DNA of 64,000 nt from Onthophagus taurus (GCF_036711975.1 NC_091968.1:26583001-26647000); one strand, 5' to 3'. Counted from the stretch's first letter, positions 20,301-31,980 are shown. The notes: a model not told the origin generated them from the letters alone. Program-made: numbers and translations.

Positions 20301-23300
20301 AGCAATTTAATTTTTAAATATTAATACCAACCTTAATTTTTTATTTTTTTCTAGTATATTTTTGTTTTTGTGACAAATATTAAGTCATTTTATAGAAATT
20401 AAGAATATATCAAAATGACATTGACATTTCAAACCGGAAGTTGCTTATATCTCGAGTAATACTGGAATTAAACGTATCATGTTTGGACTCATTTTAAAGG
20501 ATTTTTCACAACGATTACAAATATGTCAAAATTTACGTTGACATTCTTAACCGGAAGTTGACCATAACTTCATTAATATTGGAGATAAATATATCGTGTT
20601 TGTGCTCATTTTAAAGGTCTTAAGATGCACGGCTAAACTGGATACTTTCTAGTTCTAGGTCTAGTTTTACACAAGCACTATCACTGGAACTAACACATGA
20701 CGTAAAACTAGAATCATTCGGGCTTAACCGTCTTGAGAGACGTGTGGCTAAAGCCGAATGTTTCAAGTTCTCGGTCTATATACAGGGTGTACCTAGAATA
20801 TACACTAAAAGTACACTAGAAACATTCGGTTTTTAGCCGCTAGTTTCATTTTTCTGGTGTTTATAGTTCTCGAGAGAAAAGAATTAAACCAAAATTTTCC
20901 GCCATTTTTGAAGGGGCGTAGCTCCCCACGGGAGTCGAACTCGCTCATAGTTCATATCAGAAAGTACCCTTAAAATTTGCTAAAGAATCACCCCTGAAGT
21001 TTGGGAAAGTCATTCAGATACACCCTGTATATGCAGAGTGAGTTATTAGTATCCCGACGGACGATAGTTGCTAAACCGGTTGAGAAAGAAAAAAATGCTT
21101 TATACAAAAGTTGTTTGATCCATCAATTTCTATTACGTAAAATTATTTTCACTTATACAGGGTTGTTCCATTTAGGCGTAACGGAGAATATGTAGATTTT
21201 TTTTAAATGGAACATCCTGTATATTTTATCATATTATGAATAGAATTAAATTTGTTTATACAACCGTATATGTTACTAATAGTCAAAGCTAGAAGGCAAA
21301 TGATAGTATTCAAATATATTAGATATGCTATACAGCGTGTTCATAAAACTTAGTTACTTTTGATATTTTTAAAATGGCTTTTTCATAAATTTTTTAAATG
21401 GAGCACATGTATTTTAATATAAATATACTGATTTACAAATGATAGACAAACAAAAAAGAAAAATCAAAAAAATGGTCATTCTATCACTTTTTTAAGTACA
21501 ATAATGACATTTTAGTACACATTTTTCTTTAAATTCTAAATATCAGGAAAACTATTAAACTTAGACATATGACATACTTATCATTAATTAAAGGGAATTT
21601 GATGAGCAATTCAACTAGCACATAATATACAGGGTGTTCCATTTAAAAAACTTAAGAAAAAGCCATTTCATCAAAAGTAACAGATTTATAAACAACCTGT
21701 ATAGTGTATCTAATATCTTTGAATACTATCATCTATCTACTGATTTTAATTATTGTTTTTTCGTTTTTACATCGTTTTCAAAAAGATCCTGTAACAGGTA
21801 TGTTGGAAGAACAATAGACTGCCTAAGTCTGACGTCACAGAGATAGGCTTATACTGACTCCAAACAATTTCGTTTCTAACGATAAATCGCCAAAAAATGT
21901 TATCACTTAGTTTATTTTATTTTAACACTAATGAAAAATTGCATATGGTGATACTGTTAGCAACGAAAATGTTTGGAGTCGGTATAAGCTCCGCCCATCT
22001 CTATGACATCAAGACTTACGTTGTCTATTGAATATTTCAGGAACTATGAACGCTGTAAAATAGTAACATGTACGATTGTATAAACAAATTTAGTTGTATT
22101 CTTAACATGATAAAATATACAGGTGTCCCATTTAAATAAATTTACGTACTCTGAGTTACGCTTAAATGGAACACCTGTATAATTGAAAATAATTTTACGT
22201 AATAGAAAGTGATGAGTCAAAGAACTTTTGTATAAAATATTTTTTTGTTTTTTAAATGGTTTAGTAACTATCGGCCGCCGGGATACTAATTCTAATAACT
22301 CACCCTGTATACAGGGTGTGTCAAATGTCTGGAATATAGCCAATAACTTCGCCATTTGTGGTTTTAATGAAAAATGTTTCGAATAAAAGTTTTTTTATTA
22401 ATCGTTGCGCATTTTTTGGCGATATTTGTTTGTTTGCATTAATTTTTGTTTCGTTGCTATGGCAACCAACATTGTTATTTTAAATGGAATGCATATCTTT
22501 TTTCTGCATATTTTGATAGAAGATAAATCCCTCTATGCGATGAAAATATGAAATCAGTAATTTATCTATTAGGTTTTTCAAAGGATCTCTAATTCCAGTA
22601 TATCAAATGGCAATATCTCTAAATCTTATGGCGTTATCTGGAATGGATGATATTTCAAGTAGATTTCTGATTACAAGTATTTCTAGGAAGGTTCTTATAA
22701 ACGAAAACTATGCTATATAGAACTAGTTAAAAGTTTGAGAACAGAACATGAACTTTGCTACAAATAGAATTAGTAATGACAGAAACGTATTGGCCATATT
22801 CCAGACATTTGATACACCCTGTAGATTAAGTTTAAAACTATTTTTACCTCCCAACTGGTAAAGCCATCGTTCTTGAGCATAAAGCATAAAGATGTCTTTC
22901 TTGTTCTTCGATATAATCGTGATCAGAAACGTCAGGTCTTTGCGTCACAATAACAGGAACCGGTTTTGAGCTACACAATAACCGACGTACCTCTAAAACC
23001 CTCAAATCGTTGGGAAATCTTAATTTTAATAACGCATTATCGGTGTCTTCCATTCCATCGTCAGTTTCAGATTCGGTTTGTGAAAAAATCGGGATGCTTT
23101 CGCTTTTATTTTCTTTATTTGTGATTAAAGTTAATGCTGTTAAATCGGGTCTTTGTAATAAAGTGTAACATTCGGTTGGCCAATCGTTTGGTGGGTTCTC
23201 TCTGCACAACCAAATCGTGTCGTAAAGAATGAGATAAATACTGCTTGGGTAAGTTTCTAATTCACGGTTTGTTATTCCAAGGTGGGTCATCATTTCAATT

Positions 23301-26300
23301 ACACGAAACAGATTGTTATAGGAGCAATTTGATAACAATTTTGGTTCGGATATAATTTCTTGTTTTAACCCAGACGGCGATATAATATTGATTAAATTTT
23401 CGATGTTTAGGTCCACATCTTTTTTTGAATATTTTATATAAAAAACGAATAATTGTATGACGTTTTTCGTGCGAGAATTAACGTTTTTAATGTAAGGGAA
23501 TCCGCTTATTTTGTTGGTGTTTAATAGTTCATAAAGAAATTGGAATATCCCTGATGGTTTGTTACTCATCCCAGACCATGTTAAAGTTCCTTTTAATTCC
23601 TGTTCATTTAACATCTTCCTATCATCATAATTCACTTTGCAAGTATCGGGGTAATCCTTCCAATAATGTACTTGAAACTCAATTAAGCATAAATCGTGCG
23701 AAATTTTGCTTAAAAATTGTGCTAAATGTTTTAATTCGTTTTTACGTAAAGTATTCAATTTTAAATCTTCGTACAACAAATGAAGCGTAAAATGAATTAT
23801 TTTAATGTAAGGGAATAAAACAGAGTTTGTATTCACTTGAATGCCACAATTTGGATTGGTTTGTTTCGAATCAAATCCAGATTGAGATGGTTTTAAATGC
23901 AAAATTTTCGAAAGATGGTTATGAATTTTTTTGTGGTGATTCGTTGTTAATAAATAATCCCAGTTTGAATTGTTTGGGGTGAATGAATGCCTCGAACGTT
24001 TCGAGCTTGAACTTGGAGTGCTTGAATTATCGCTCGAACCATTACTCACATTCGAATCTTCATAACCCAAGAGTTCTAAAACGAAAGATAAAAATGTTTT
24101 AATAAAAAATTAAGTTAAGAAATAAATCTTACGGAAAATCACGCTATAAAATAACTCCCACTCCTTCTCTGGCGTTAAATCGAAATTTCCCAAAGAATTT
24201 CTCGTTGTGTACCACCGCACAATAACCGTCATTAAAACATCCCTTGGTAAACATTCTCTTAAAGCGTTTAAGCAACTCTCAACTAAAGTTGATGTGGATA
24301 AATAAGGTATTTTAATTCGATAGAAGGTGTCATCAGAATATTGGAGGGTAATTCTATTTAAAACGGGGTCTCTTAATCCAATTAATTGAGGCTTCGAATC
24401 ACCAGAAATAATTGTGCTTATATGGACCGATTTTGGTCTTGAACTAACAGTTGGTAAAACTGGGGATAATAAATGTTCATCAAAACGTGGAGCTGCAGCT
24501 GATGAATCCGAAGTAGGCAATAAACTACTTCTCCTATTACAACAAAAATTAATCAAAATTAGTATATTATTATAATTTATTTTTTTAAATAAATTTTTGA
24601 ATAAAGTTTAAACGTCAATGTGACACAAATTCAATGTTACCAACTGTAACCAACTTCACAATTTGTCAAAATTAAATGTCAATTTTATGAAACGTCATGT
24701 TTTTTTTTACGAAAATTAATTAATTTATGCTTAAATTATACGAAAAAATCAATTTGTTTAGGTTTCTTTAATGTCAAACGTTTAGAAACTCGTAAAAAAT
24801 GGAATGAAATTAAAAATATAAGACTTTGAAGTTGAAATTTTTGAAGAAAATAATTCATCGTATAAAATAATTAATCAACGTGAAATGACCCAAAAAAACA
24901 CGTTAAAAATAAAAAGAAAGTGCGGAAAAGTGACTAAAACTAGATTAACTTCAGTTATAGAACTTCTATTATACAGGGTGATTTATAACATACGGAGCAG
25001 ACTAAGAGGGTAGGTACTAGAGGTAAAACTGAAGAGATTTTCTTAATAATGTTTTGTTAAAAAGTTAAGTAGTAAAGAATAAGTCAGTAAAGAATAATTA
25101 AAATACTTGTCCGCTGCTAAGTAACCCAATCCACATACCAAAAATGGTATGAATCAAGATATGGACGTACTACTTAGATTATTTCACCACATACATTATT
25201 AAGAAAATATCTTCAATTTGGCTCCTAGTACTTACAATTTTAGTCTTTTCCGGATGTTATAAATCACCCTGTATATGATAACTAACTTCAGATTTAAAAT
25301 GTCAACCTCAATTTTGACATGTTTGTTATCTTCATCAAAAATCCTTTAAAATGAGTACAAACAAGACATATTTATCTCCAATATTAATGAAGTTATGGTC
25401 AACTTCCGGTTTTAAATGTCAATGTCATTTTGACATATTGTTAATTTTTATAAAATGTCTTAAAAACTAAAATATAATAAAAAAAAAATTAAAAATTAAG
25501 GTTGGTATTAATATTTAAAAATTAAATTGCTATCTACAGTGTTGCTAACTTCCGGTTCAACGTTTTTTAGTCAAACTTTTTTGTTCTTTGTGATAAGTGC
25601 GTCTTGTTTAGACTCACCATGAAGTAGTTAATTTGTTTATTATATGATAACTAACTTCAGGTTTAAAATGTCAACCTCAATTTTGACATATTTGTAATCT
25701 TCATCAAAAATCCTTTAAAATGAGTACAAACACGACATATTTATCTCCAATATTAATGAAGTTATGGACAACTTCCGGTTAAGAATGTCAACGTCAATTT
25801 TGACATATTTGTAATCGTCGTGAAAAATCCTTTAAAATGAGTCCAAACATGATACGTTTAATTCCAATATTTCTCGAGATATAAGCATCTTCCGGTTTGA
25901 AATGTCAACGTCATTTTGATATATTCTTAATTTTTATAAAATGTCTTCATATTTTTCACAAAAACAAACATAATAAAAAAAAATAAAGAATTAAGGTTGG
26001 TATTAATATTTAAAAATTAAATTGCTATCTTCATTGTTGCTAACTTCCGGTTTAATGTTTTTTATTCTAACTTTTTTGTTTTTTGAGATAAGCGCGTCTT
26101 GTTTGGACTCATTTTAAAGGTTTTTTAATGAAGATGACAAATATGTCAAAATTGCCGTTGACGTTTCAAACCGGAAGTGATTGTATCTCCATTAATATTA
26201 AAGCTAAATATATCGAGTTTGGACTCATTTCAAAGGATTTTTTATGAAGTTGACAAATATGTCAAAATTAAAAGTTGAAAGTTCGAACTTTTTGGTTTTT

Positions 26301-29300
26301 TTGAGATAAATGCGTCAAGTTTGGACTCAATTTAAAGGTTATTATATGGAGATTACGAATATAATAATAAAATTAAAGTAGACACTGACAACTAGTTTTA
26401 GTTCAATAAAAATATACGACATAGTGATATCTTATTTCTGGTTCTAGGTCTAGTGTTAGTTCTAGTTTTAGGCCCACTTTTACCACCTCTTGATAAATTT
26501 AACCGATAGATAATTACCATGGTTACAGCGGTTTTAAGCGCTCTTAATTTTTGAATAAAGTTTAAACGTCAATGTGACACAAATTCAATGTTACCAACTT
26601 CACAACAATTTGCCACAATTAAATGTCAATTTTATGAAACGTCGTTTTTTTTACGAAAATTAATTAATTTTTGCTTAAATCATACGAAAAAAAGAATTTG
26701 TTTACGTTTTTTTAATGTCAAACCTTTAGAAATAAATAAAAAATTGAATTAAATTGACGTTTTTTGAGATTTTGACGTTTCAAATAATTATTAATAGTCT
26801 GATAATTGTGGACAAAAATATTTATTTGCTCATTATTACCTTGGAAAAGGTGATTGTAAATGGCGAATATTCTCCATAACGTACGGTGATGAAATATGTT
26901 GTGGTAAAACTCCGCCTATGTTTAGTTTTCCAATCATTGTTAATCCAGAATATAAAACTACGTTTCCACTGTGTTCTAAAATCCCATACATATGCATCGA
27001 CTGAAAAGAAATTAATATTTTATTTGGAATTAATTATTGGAATTATCGTTTTTTTACCGGAATTGAAATGGCATCTTTAGCCCCAATGCTCATCGACATT
27101 CCAAAAATAACATTATTAATTGAAATTTCAATTTTAACTACGTACAACTGATTTTTCGATGGGACCATAAAACATAAATAATTTTGGGAGGTGAAATCTT
27201 CAGTTATAAAAGCTTTCGAAGCCGAACCATTTAAAGCATCTCTTAAATAAAACAAAATCACATAATTAAATCAAATAAAATAAATGTATTTATCCCGGTA
27301 GACCGGAAGTGGCGACCATTTTGAAAATATTTTAGATGGAAAGTTTCAAATCAAAATTTCAAATATTTACGAATAGTGGAACTTGAAAAAGTTCTAACGA
27401 CACCCTGTATTATACTACATTCCTTATCAAACCAGGTTTCATCTCGTTTTTGGCATTTTTCTTATCCCAATGTTAATTATAATCTATCACTTTACTAATT
27501 GCACAAGTAATTACATATTACGTAATAAAATAACAAGATTTAACAACATTATGTCTTTGTAGGTTAGAAAAATATGACATTTGACAACTATCACTTGAAA
27601 TTTGAAATAACTGAGATGTGTGAAGTTGTTTCATATGTTCGCTAACTTCACATCAGTGTCAAATTTAAATCGTCTATTAATAGGTTTGTTCTAACCACAC
27701 TTTTGACTATCTAATAGTGTTCTAACCGAACCGTTGATTGATTTTTGCCATGAATTGCAACGATTATCGGACTAGTTAATGTTCGCGATCACTCAAATTC
27801 GTACCTGGTCAGGAGCAAATACATTTTGGTAGTAAATACATGTCAATGTGTGTTGAGGTTATGTTTGCTGTCAAAGCATACCTATGGATTAGGAAAAACG
27901 TATAATTTCTTAATTTTTATGAAAACCGGACAAATTAATAACTGACTAGGACTAATAACCTAATAACCTCTGGTGGCAACATTGATTTTAAATAATTATT
28001 TCGAAACTTACAAATTTGTTGGTGGATTCTCCGTCCAAAGGTGTTCCAAACATATTTTAGGAGTCGTCGGTGGCAAAATCTCCCCATCTTCCATTTCAAT
28101 ATATCCATATTTAGGAACATTAACGTTTTTTAATAAACTGTTCATTCGAGATGATTTTAAATTTGATGGGGTTAATGACCCAATTGATGTTGATGAGTTA
28201 TTATATCTTAAAAAAGCAAAAATTAAACCAATTTTAATTAATAAATTAAATCATTCTCAAGTTACATCATTGGACTTTGAGATCCTGAAGGATGATAACC
28301 ACTTTGACCACTTGTATAACTATTCGATCGTGTACTAAATGGACTTGGAGCTCCAGGAGTTGTCATGTTTGGTTTTAAATGATCCCAAATTGATGTTATA
28401 TTTTTCATCTAAAAATAATTTATTAAATTTAAAAAATTACTATAAATTACTACTTACTTTACTAGAAGTACTAAAACTAGAATGACTATATCCTTCAGTT
28501 TTATTCAAATCATCCACCCATTCGTTTAAAAATAACCTCCTAATTTTATAAACGTTATGAACACCCAAATTGGCATCGTAAATCATACAAATACTAGGAG
28601 ATTCGCTTGTAAAGACAACTTTAAATGCTTCATCATTCGCAATTTGAGTATTGTGATGTTTTAAAACAACAGGGCTTAATTCATCCAAAGGATGTGATAA
28701 TGAATACATAACCGGTGATTTTGCAACACAAGTTTTATTGTTTTTATCTATTGTTGTGGTATCGCGTTCTAATAGAACGCCAAATTTTGTTGTCCAAACT
28801 TTTTTTACTTGAAACATTAAAGCAACAGTGAAATCTTCACTTTCTTTTATATACGTTCGAAGATAATGAGTGTCCAATATAATTACACCAGGAATTGGGT
28901 CATTTAATAAATCATCGTTACATATTTCTTGATTTTCAATGTTTAAAATTGGTTTTTCACAATAAAAATTACACCAAAGTGCTTGTTTTATTGGGAATGT
29001 TGACGAATAACAGCTGATTATATCTTGAGTTGGATTTGGATCTCCACAAGAAATTCCTCGACTCCAAATAACCGTGTTTTCTTTAAAATAAAGTTCTTCC
29101 TCCATAAAATTTAGCAAAGGCTTACAAGTAATTGGAAGAGATTTATTATTTATGCTATTTCCTGGTGATTTAGCACCACTTTGACATGTTTTACCATCTC
29201 CGGCACCCGAAAAAATTCTTTTAAAAGCAACATCTGATAACCTTTTTTTTGATAAATTCACTTTGCTTTGATATAATTGACTATTTTCGTTTGGTTCTTG

Positions 29301-29627
29301 TTCAAAATTATTTTTATTTTCTTCTTTAACTGTCTTAACAGCGTAATCATCAAAATATTCCGGGCTAAGCCTTAAAATCCACTTTTCTGAACATTGATCG
29401 GCAACAATAGAAACTTTTTCAAAGTCTTCAATTAAAAACTTATCATGACCTTCAGCTTCCGTTTGAAGAACTTCAATAGGACCCGGATGTTGGTTTGCTT
29501 GCTGCCTTCCACGTGGAACGAATTCCTAAAATAAAAATAAAGTAAAAATTAAATTTAATGAAAAGTGAGGTTATGTTGATTCTTTTAAGTTTTCGTGATT
29601 TACCTGTGGTTCATTGGCAGCAATCAT
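12890..29627 (-). CDS. APC1: Anaphase-promoting complex subunit 1 (APC1/cyclosome)
   Basis: APC1 is the largest scaffold of the APC/C ubiquitin ligase, which degrades cyclin B and securin. Eleven coding exons: 29604-29627, 28458-29525, 28266-28408, 28012-28206, 27058-27241, 26840-27000, 24133-24533, 22848-24075, 18351-19448, 13322-14318, 12890-13270. They total 5880 nt, 1959 aa plus stop, near the usual ~1900-1950. Every junction is GT-AG and in phase. Residues 1-590 match the N-terminal propeller region, about 1220-1650 the proteasome/cyclosome (PC) repeats, followed by the C-terminal domain. Introns are bimodal: 49-78 bp (six) or 0.8-4.0 kb (four), the large ones filled with repeats. The start MIAANEPQ/EFVPRGR matches the metazoan N terminus. 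No break is seen. Confidence 0.93.
14345..18262. repeat. 400-bp satellite, ten units, in APC1 intron 9
   Basis: The marker CTTCCGGTAATAAATGTCAA recurs at about 14760, 15164, 15568, 15972, 16371, 16765, 17166, 17568 and 17973, preceded by a variant first unit near 14365. Spacing is 393-405 bp and units look well over 90 percent alike. Each unit is itself a loose inverted pair: ATCCTTTAAAATAAGTCCAA is answered by TTGAACTCATTTTAAAGGAT. It fills almost all of the 4.0-kb intron 9 and is related to the blocks at 19.5, 25.3, 47.7 and 51.2 kb. Confidence 0.9.
18263..18350. repeat. CTAG repeat edge next to APC1 exon 9
   Basis: GAGACGTGTGGCTAAACCCG followed by AATGTTTCTAGG marks the right end of the satellite; the exon 9 donor lies only about 55 bp further. 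This is a hairpin arm plus CTAG end of the dispersed CTAG repeat. Confidence 0.6.
18351..19448 (-). CDS. APC1: APC1 exon 9 (PC-repeat core)
   Basis: It encodes residues 1135-1501. Cyclosome repeat cores are visible in order: GGFLLAMGLNGHL, TVGVLLGLAAAFRGT, IATLLGIGLLYQGTAHRH, YALAAGLGLGLVILGQGD and STLALGMMYFGTGN. LLPPTSMEMEV and IGRPPGPEMDN are highly conserved APC1 stretches. The acceptor is CATTTTAG|AGG and the donor GTGAA|GTAAGT. An apparent 23-residue N-terminal extension with an ATG is intron. Confidence 0.95.
19530..20620. repeat. TTCCGG-type satellite block in APC1 intron 8
   Basis: Monomers of about 110-130 bp in alternating orientation: AAAATGAGTCCAAAC one way and GTTTGGACTCATTTTAAAGG the other, each next to ACCGGAAGTT or its complement and TTGACATATTTGT-type words. 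It is the same family as the 25.3, 47.7 and 51.2 kb blocks. Confidence 0.75.
20625..20795. repeat. CTAG-rich palindromic repeat
   Basis: It contains GATGCACGGCTAAAC, TTCTAGTTCTAGGTCTAG, an inverted half and the junction CCGTCTTGAGAGACGTGTGG. It forms the border of the satellite block to its left. Confidence 0.65.
20840..21029. mobile_element. Solo right arm of the 6560-7771 fold-back family
   Basis: CCGCCATTTTTGAAGGGGCG, TAGCTCCCCACGGGAGTCGA and GTCATTCAGATACACCCTGT follow the right arm of the 6.6-kb element almost base for base. No left arm is present. Confidence 0.7.
21030..22309. mobile_element. Fold-back element containing further fold-backs
   Basis: The outer arms (GAGTGAGTTATTAGTATCCC at 21036 and GGGATACTAATTCTAATAAC near 22280) are about 125 bp or more. 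Inside, a second pair (21156 TACAGGGTTGTTCCATTTAG and 22179) and a CRE-bearing MITE (21811-22025) are nested. The right end CACCCTGTA abuts the next element. Confidence 0.7.
22310..22823. mobile_element. Short fold-back with an X-box motif
   Basis: The ends are TACAGGGTGTGTCAAATGTC and, at the right, GACATTTGATACACCCTGTA. It is 514 bp with no coding content. It carries GTTGCTATGGCAAC at 22453-22466, an exact RFX X-box palindrome. The larger relative is at 58215-60622. Confidence 0.75.
22848..24533 (-). CDS. APC1: APC1 exons 7-8 (middle region)
   Basis: Exon 7 (24133-24533) covers residues 592-726 and includes RDPVLNRITLQYSD. Exon 8 (22848-24075) covers 726-1135: a Ser-rich phosphorylation-type segment, HLLYEDLKLNTLRKNELKHL, an acidic ETDDGMEDTD stretch, SDHDYIEEQERHL and RTMALPVGR at the exon end. 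The 57-bp intron between them joins F-C|AA as Gln in phase. Confidence 0.93.
24972..25273. mobile_element. 300-bp fold-back element
   Basis: The left end TACAGGGTGATTTATAACAT pairs with ATGTTATAAATCACCCTGTA at the right. The arms are about 110 bp, diverged. It lies in APC1 intron 6, directly left of a TTCCGG satellite block. Confidence 0.8.
25275..26400. repeat. TTCCGG-type satellite block in APC1 intron 6
   Basis: It has the same alternating monomers as 19.53-20.62 kb, in the opposite overall orientation (ATCCTTTAAAATGAGTCCAA first, then the inverted form). It is followed by a CTAG repeat edge at 26395-26480. Confidence 0.75.
26545..26755. repeat. ~200-bp direct repeat of 24594-24795
   Basis: AATAAAGTTTAAACGTCAAT and TTATGAAACGTC...TTTACGAAAATTAATTAATT occur in the same order and orientation at both ends of the repeat insertion in intron 6. 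A partial inverted copy is at 33880-33970, so this is either a mobile repeat or a duplicated flank. Confidence 0.6.
26840..29627 (-). CDS. APC1: APC1 exons 1-6 (N-terminal region)
   Basis: Exon 1 (29604-29627) encodes only MIAANEPQ. Exon 2 (28458-29525, residues 9-364) has EFVPRGR, NTVIWSRG, QALWCNFY, VWTTKFGVLLER and SLSHPLDELSPVV. Exons 3 and 4 (28266-28408, 28012-28206) are Ser/Pro-rich and end in ICLEHLWTENPPTN. Exon 5 (27058-27241) has NYLCFMVPSKNQLYVVKIE. Exon 6 (26840-27000) has YGILEHSGNVVLYSGLTMIG. Introns 2, 3 and 5 are only 49, 59 and 57 bp. Exons 3, 4 and 6 are short and were found by phase-matching splice sites. Confidence 0.9.
27242..28011. other. APC1 intron 4, 770 bp
   Basis: AT-rich sequence with an isolated ACACCCTGTAT terminus near 27402 and ACCGGAAGTGG near 27304, both words of the repeat families in this window. 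No gene or clear element boundary is seen. Confidence 0.5.
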
Positions 29628-29959
29628 TATTTCGGCTTTCACATCCAGATTTGCCACGTTTTAAATCGATTCCATACGGAGGAATCCTTTTTTTTTAATT
29701 CTGTAGAAAAAACCGGTTGAAATTGAAATCTGAAAATGTTAGGTTATGTTTAAGATTTGTAGTGGAATTAAAATTCATACAACAATATTTAACAGTTTTA
29801 TTTTTTAATTTATAATTATATATGTATTTATAAATAATCATTAAATTAATTTGGGGCTATAATTGTTTTAATTATAAAAATTATCAACTTTTAGAATTAA
29901 TTTAATTTTTGTTCAAAATTTATACAAAGTGGTCGAAATACATACATTTACAAAATATT

Positions 29960-30639
29960 TATTTTCGTTTGGTTCTTGTTCTAAATTATTACTTTTATTT
30001 TCTTCTTTAACTGCCTTGACGGTGTAATCATCAAAATATTCCGGGCTATGCCTTAAAATTCACTTTTCTGAACATTGATCGGCAACAATAAACTTTTTCA
30101 AAGTCTTCAATTAAGAACTTATCGTGACCTTCAGTTTCCGATTAAAGAACTTCAATAGGACCCGGATGTTGATTTGCTTGCTGCCTTCCACGTGGAACGA
30201 ATTCCTAAAACAAAAATATAGTAAAAAACTAAATTTAATGAAAAGTGAGGTTATGTTGATTCTTTTAAGTTTTCGTGATTTACCTGTGGTTCATTGGCAG
30301 CAATCATTATTTCGGCTTTCACATCCAGATTTGCCACGTTTTAAATCGATTCCATACGGAGGAATCCTTTTTATTTAATCCTGTAGAAAAAACCGGTTGA
30401 AATTGAAATCTGAAAATGTTAGGTTATGTTTAAATTTGTAGTGGAATTAAAATTCATACAACAATATCTAACAGTTTTATTTTTTAATTTATAATTATAT
30501 ATCTATTTATAAATAATCATTAAATTAATTTTGGGCTATAATTGTTTTAATTATAAAAATTATTAACTTTTAGAATTAATTTAATTTTTGTGCAAAATTT
30601 ATACAAAGTGGTCGAAATACATACATTTACAAAATATTT
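29960..30639 (-). pseudogene. APC1 exon 1-2 copy (unit 2)
   Basis: Exon 1 copy at 30284-30307 is intact, with the same eight residues and a GTAAAT donor. The exon 2 copy starts at 30204 behind an intact acceptor but has a CAA-to-TAA stop about 20 codons in, and a 2-bp deletion in the segment that encodes KVSIV in the gene. Beyond the unit edge there is no APC1 sequence. The exon 1 copy could still serve as an alternative first exon. Confidence 0.85.
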
Positions 30640-31319
30640 ATTTTCGTTTGGTTCTTGTTCTAAATTATTACTTTTATTTTCTTCTTTAACTGTCTTAACA
30701 GCGTAATCATCAAAATATTCCGGGCTAAGCCTTAAAATCCACTTTTCTGAACATTGATCGGCAACAATAAACTTTTTCAAAGTCTTCAATTAAGAACTTA
30801 TCGTGACCTTCAGCTTCCGTTTAAAGAACTTCAATAGGACCCGGATGTTGATTTGTTTGCTGCCTTCCACGTGGAACGAATTCCTAAAACAAAAATATAG
30901 TAAAAATTAAATTTAATGAAAAGTGAGGTTATGTTGATTCTTTTAAGTTTTCGTAATTTACCTGTGGTTCATTGGCAGCAATCATTATTTCGGCTTTCAC
31001 ATCCAGATTTGCCACGTTTTAAATCGATTCCATACGGAGGAATCCTTTTTATTTTTAATCCTGTAGAAAAAACCGGTTGAAATTGAAATCTGAAAATGTT
31101 AGGTTATGTTTAAGATTTGTAGTGGAATTAAAATTCATACAACAATATCTAACAGTTTTATTTTTTAATTTATAATTATATATGTATTTATAAATAATCA
31201 TTAAATTAATTTGGGGCTATAATTGTTTTAATTATAAAAATTATTAACTTTTAGAATTAATTTAATTTTTGTTCAAAATTTATACAAAGTGGTTGAAATA
31301 CATACATTTACAAAATATT
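30640..31319 (-). pseudogene. APC1 exon 1-2 copy (unit 3)
   Basis: Exon 1 copy 30962-30985 is intact with its donor. The exon 2 copy starting at 30883 carries the same CAA-to-TAA change and 2-bp deletion as unit 2, so these two share an ancestor after the first duplication. Confidence 0.85.
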
Positions 31320-31980
31320 TATTTTCGTTTGATTCTTGTTCTAAATTATTATTTTTATTTTCTTCTTTAACTGTCTTAATGGTGTAATCATCAAAATATT
31401 CCGGGCTATGCCTTAAAATCCACTTTTCTGAACATTGATCGGCAACAATAAAAACTTTTTCAAAGTCTTCAATTAAGAATTTATCGTGACCTTTAGCTTC
31501 CGTTTGAAGAACTTCAATAGGACCCGGATGTTGATTTGCTTGCTGCCTTCCACGTGGAAGGAATTCCTAAAACAAAAATATGGTAAAAATTAAATTTAAT
31601 GAAAAGTGAGGTTATGTTGATTCTTTTAAGTTTTCTTGATTTACTTGTGGCTCATTGGCAGCAATTATTTCGGCTTTCACATCCAGATTTGCCACGTTTT
31701 AAACCGATTCCATACGGAGAAACCCTTTTTATTTTTAATCCTGTAGAAAAAACCGGTTGAAATTGAAATCTGAAAATGTTAGGTTATGTTTAAGATTTGT
31801 AGTGGAATTAAAATTCATACAACAATATCTAACAGTTTTATTTTTTAATTTATAATTATATATGTATTTATAAATAATCATTAAATTAATTTGGGGCTAT
31901 AATTGTTTTAATTATAAAAGTTAATTTAATTTTTATTCAAAATTTATACAAAGTGGTCGAAATACATACATTTACAAAAT
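31320..31980 (-). pseudogene. APC1 exon 1-2 copy (unit 4)
   Basis: The exon 2 copy, starting at 31566, keeps its frame (no TAA, no 2-bp deletion; Val-to-Leu at its third residue). The exon 1 start codon is deleted: the AATAATGATTGC of the gene is AATAATTGC here. It therefore has a different decay pattern from units 2 and 3. Confidence 0.8.

Larger units (their letters stand above)
29283..31980 (-). repeat. Four tandem 680-bp units: APC1 start region quadruplicated
   Basis: Each unit runs from the 5' part of APC1 exon 2 (from about codon 89 back), through intron 1 and exon 1, to ~310 bp of upstream DNA ending TACATTTACAAAATATTT. Unit 1 belongs to the working gene. Units 2-4 start near 29960, 30640 and 31320. 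Corresponding exon 1 ATGs are at 29627, 30307 and 30985 (spacing 680 and 678); unit 4 has lost it. Identity is high, so the amplification is fairly recent. The right edge lies only about 60 bp before the mos start codon. Confidence 0.9.

Noticed and set aside
22044-22355. 103-codon minus-strand frame
   Set aside because: Runs through two fold-back ends; no protein family.
27973-28338. 121-codon plus-strand frame
   Set aside because: Antisense to APC1 exons 3-4, which are supported by phase and similarity.
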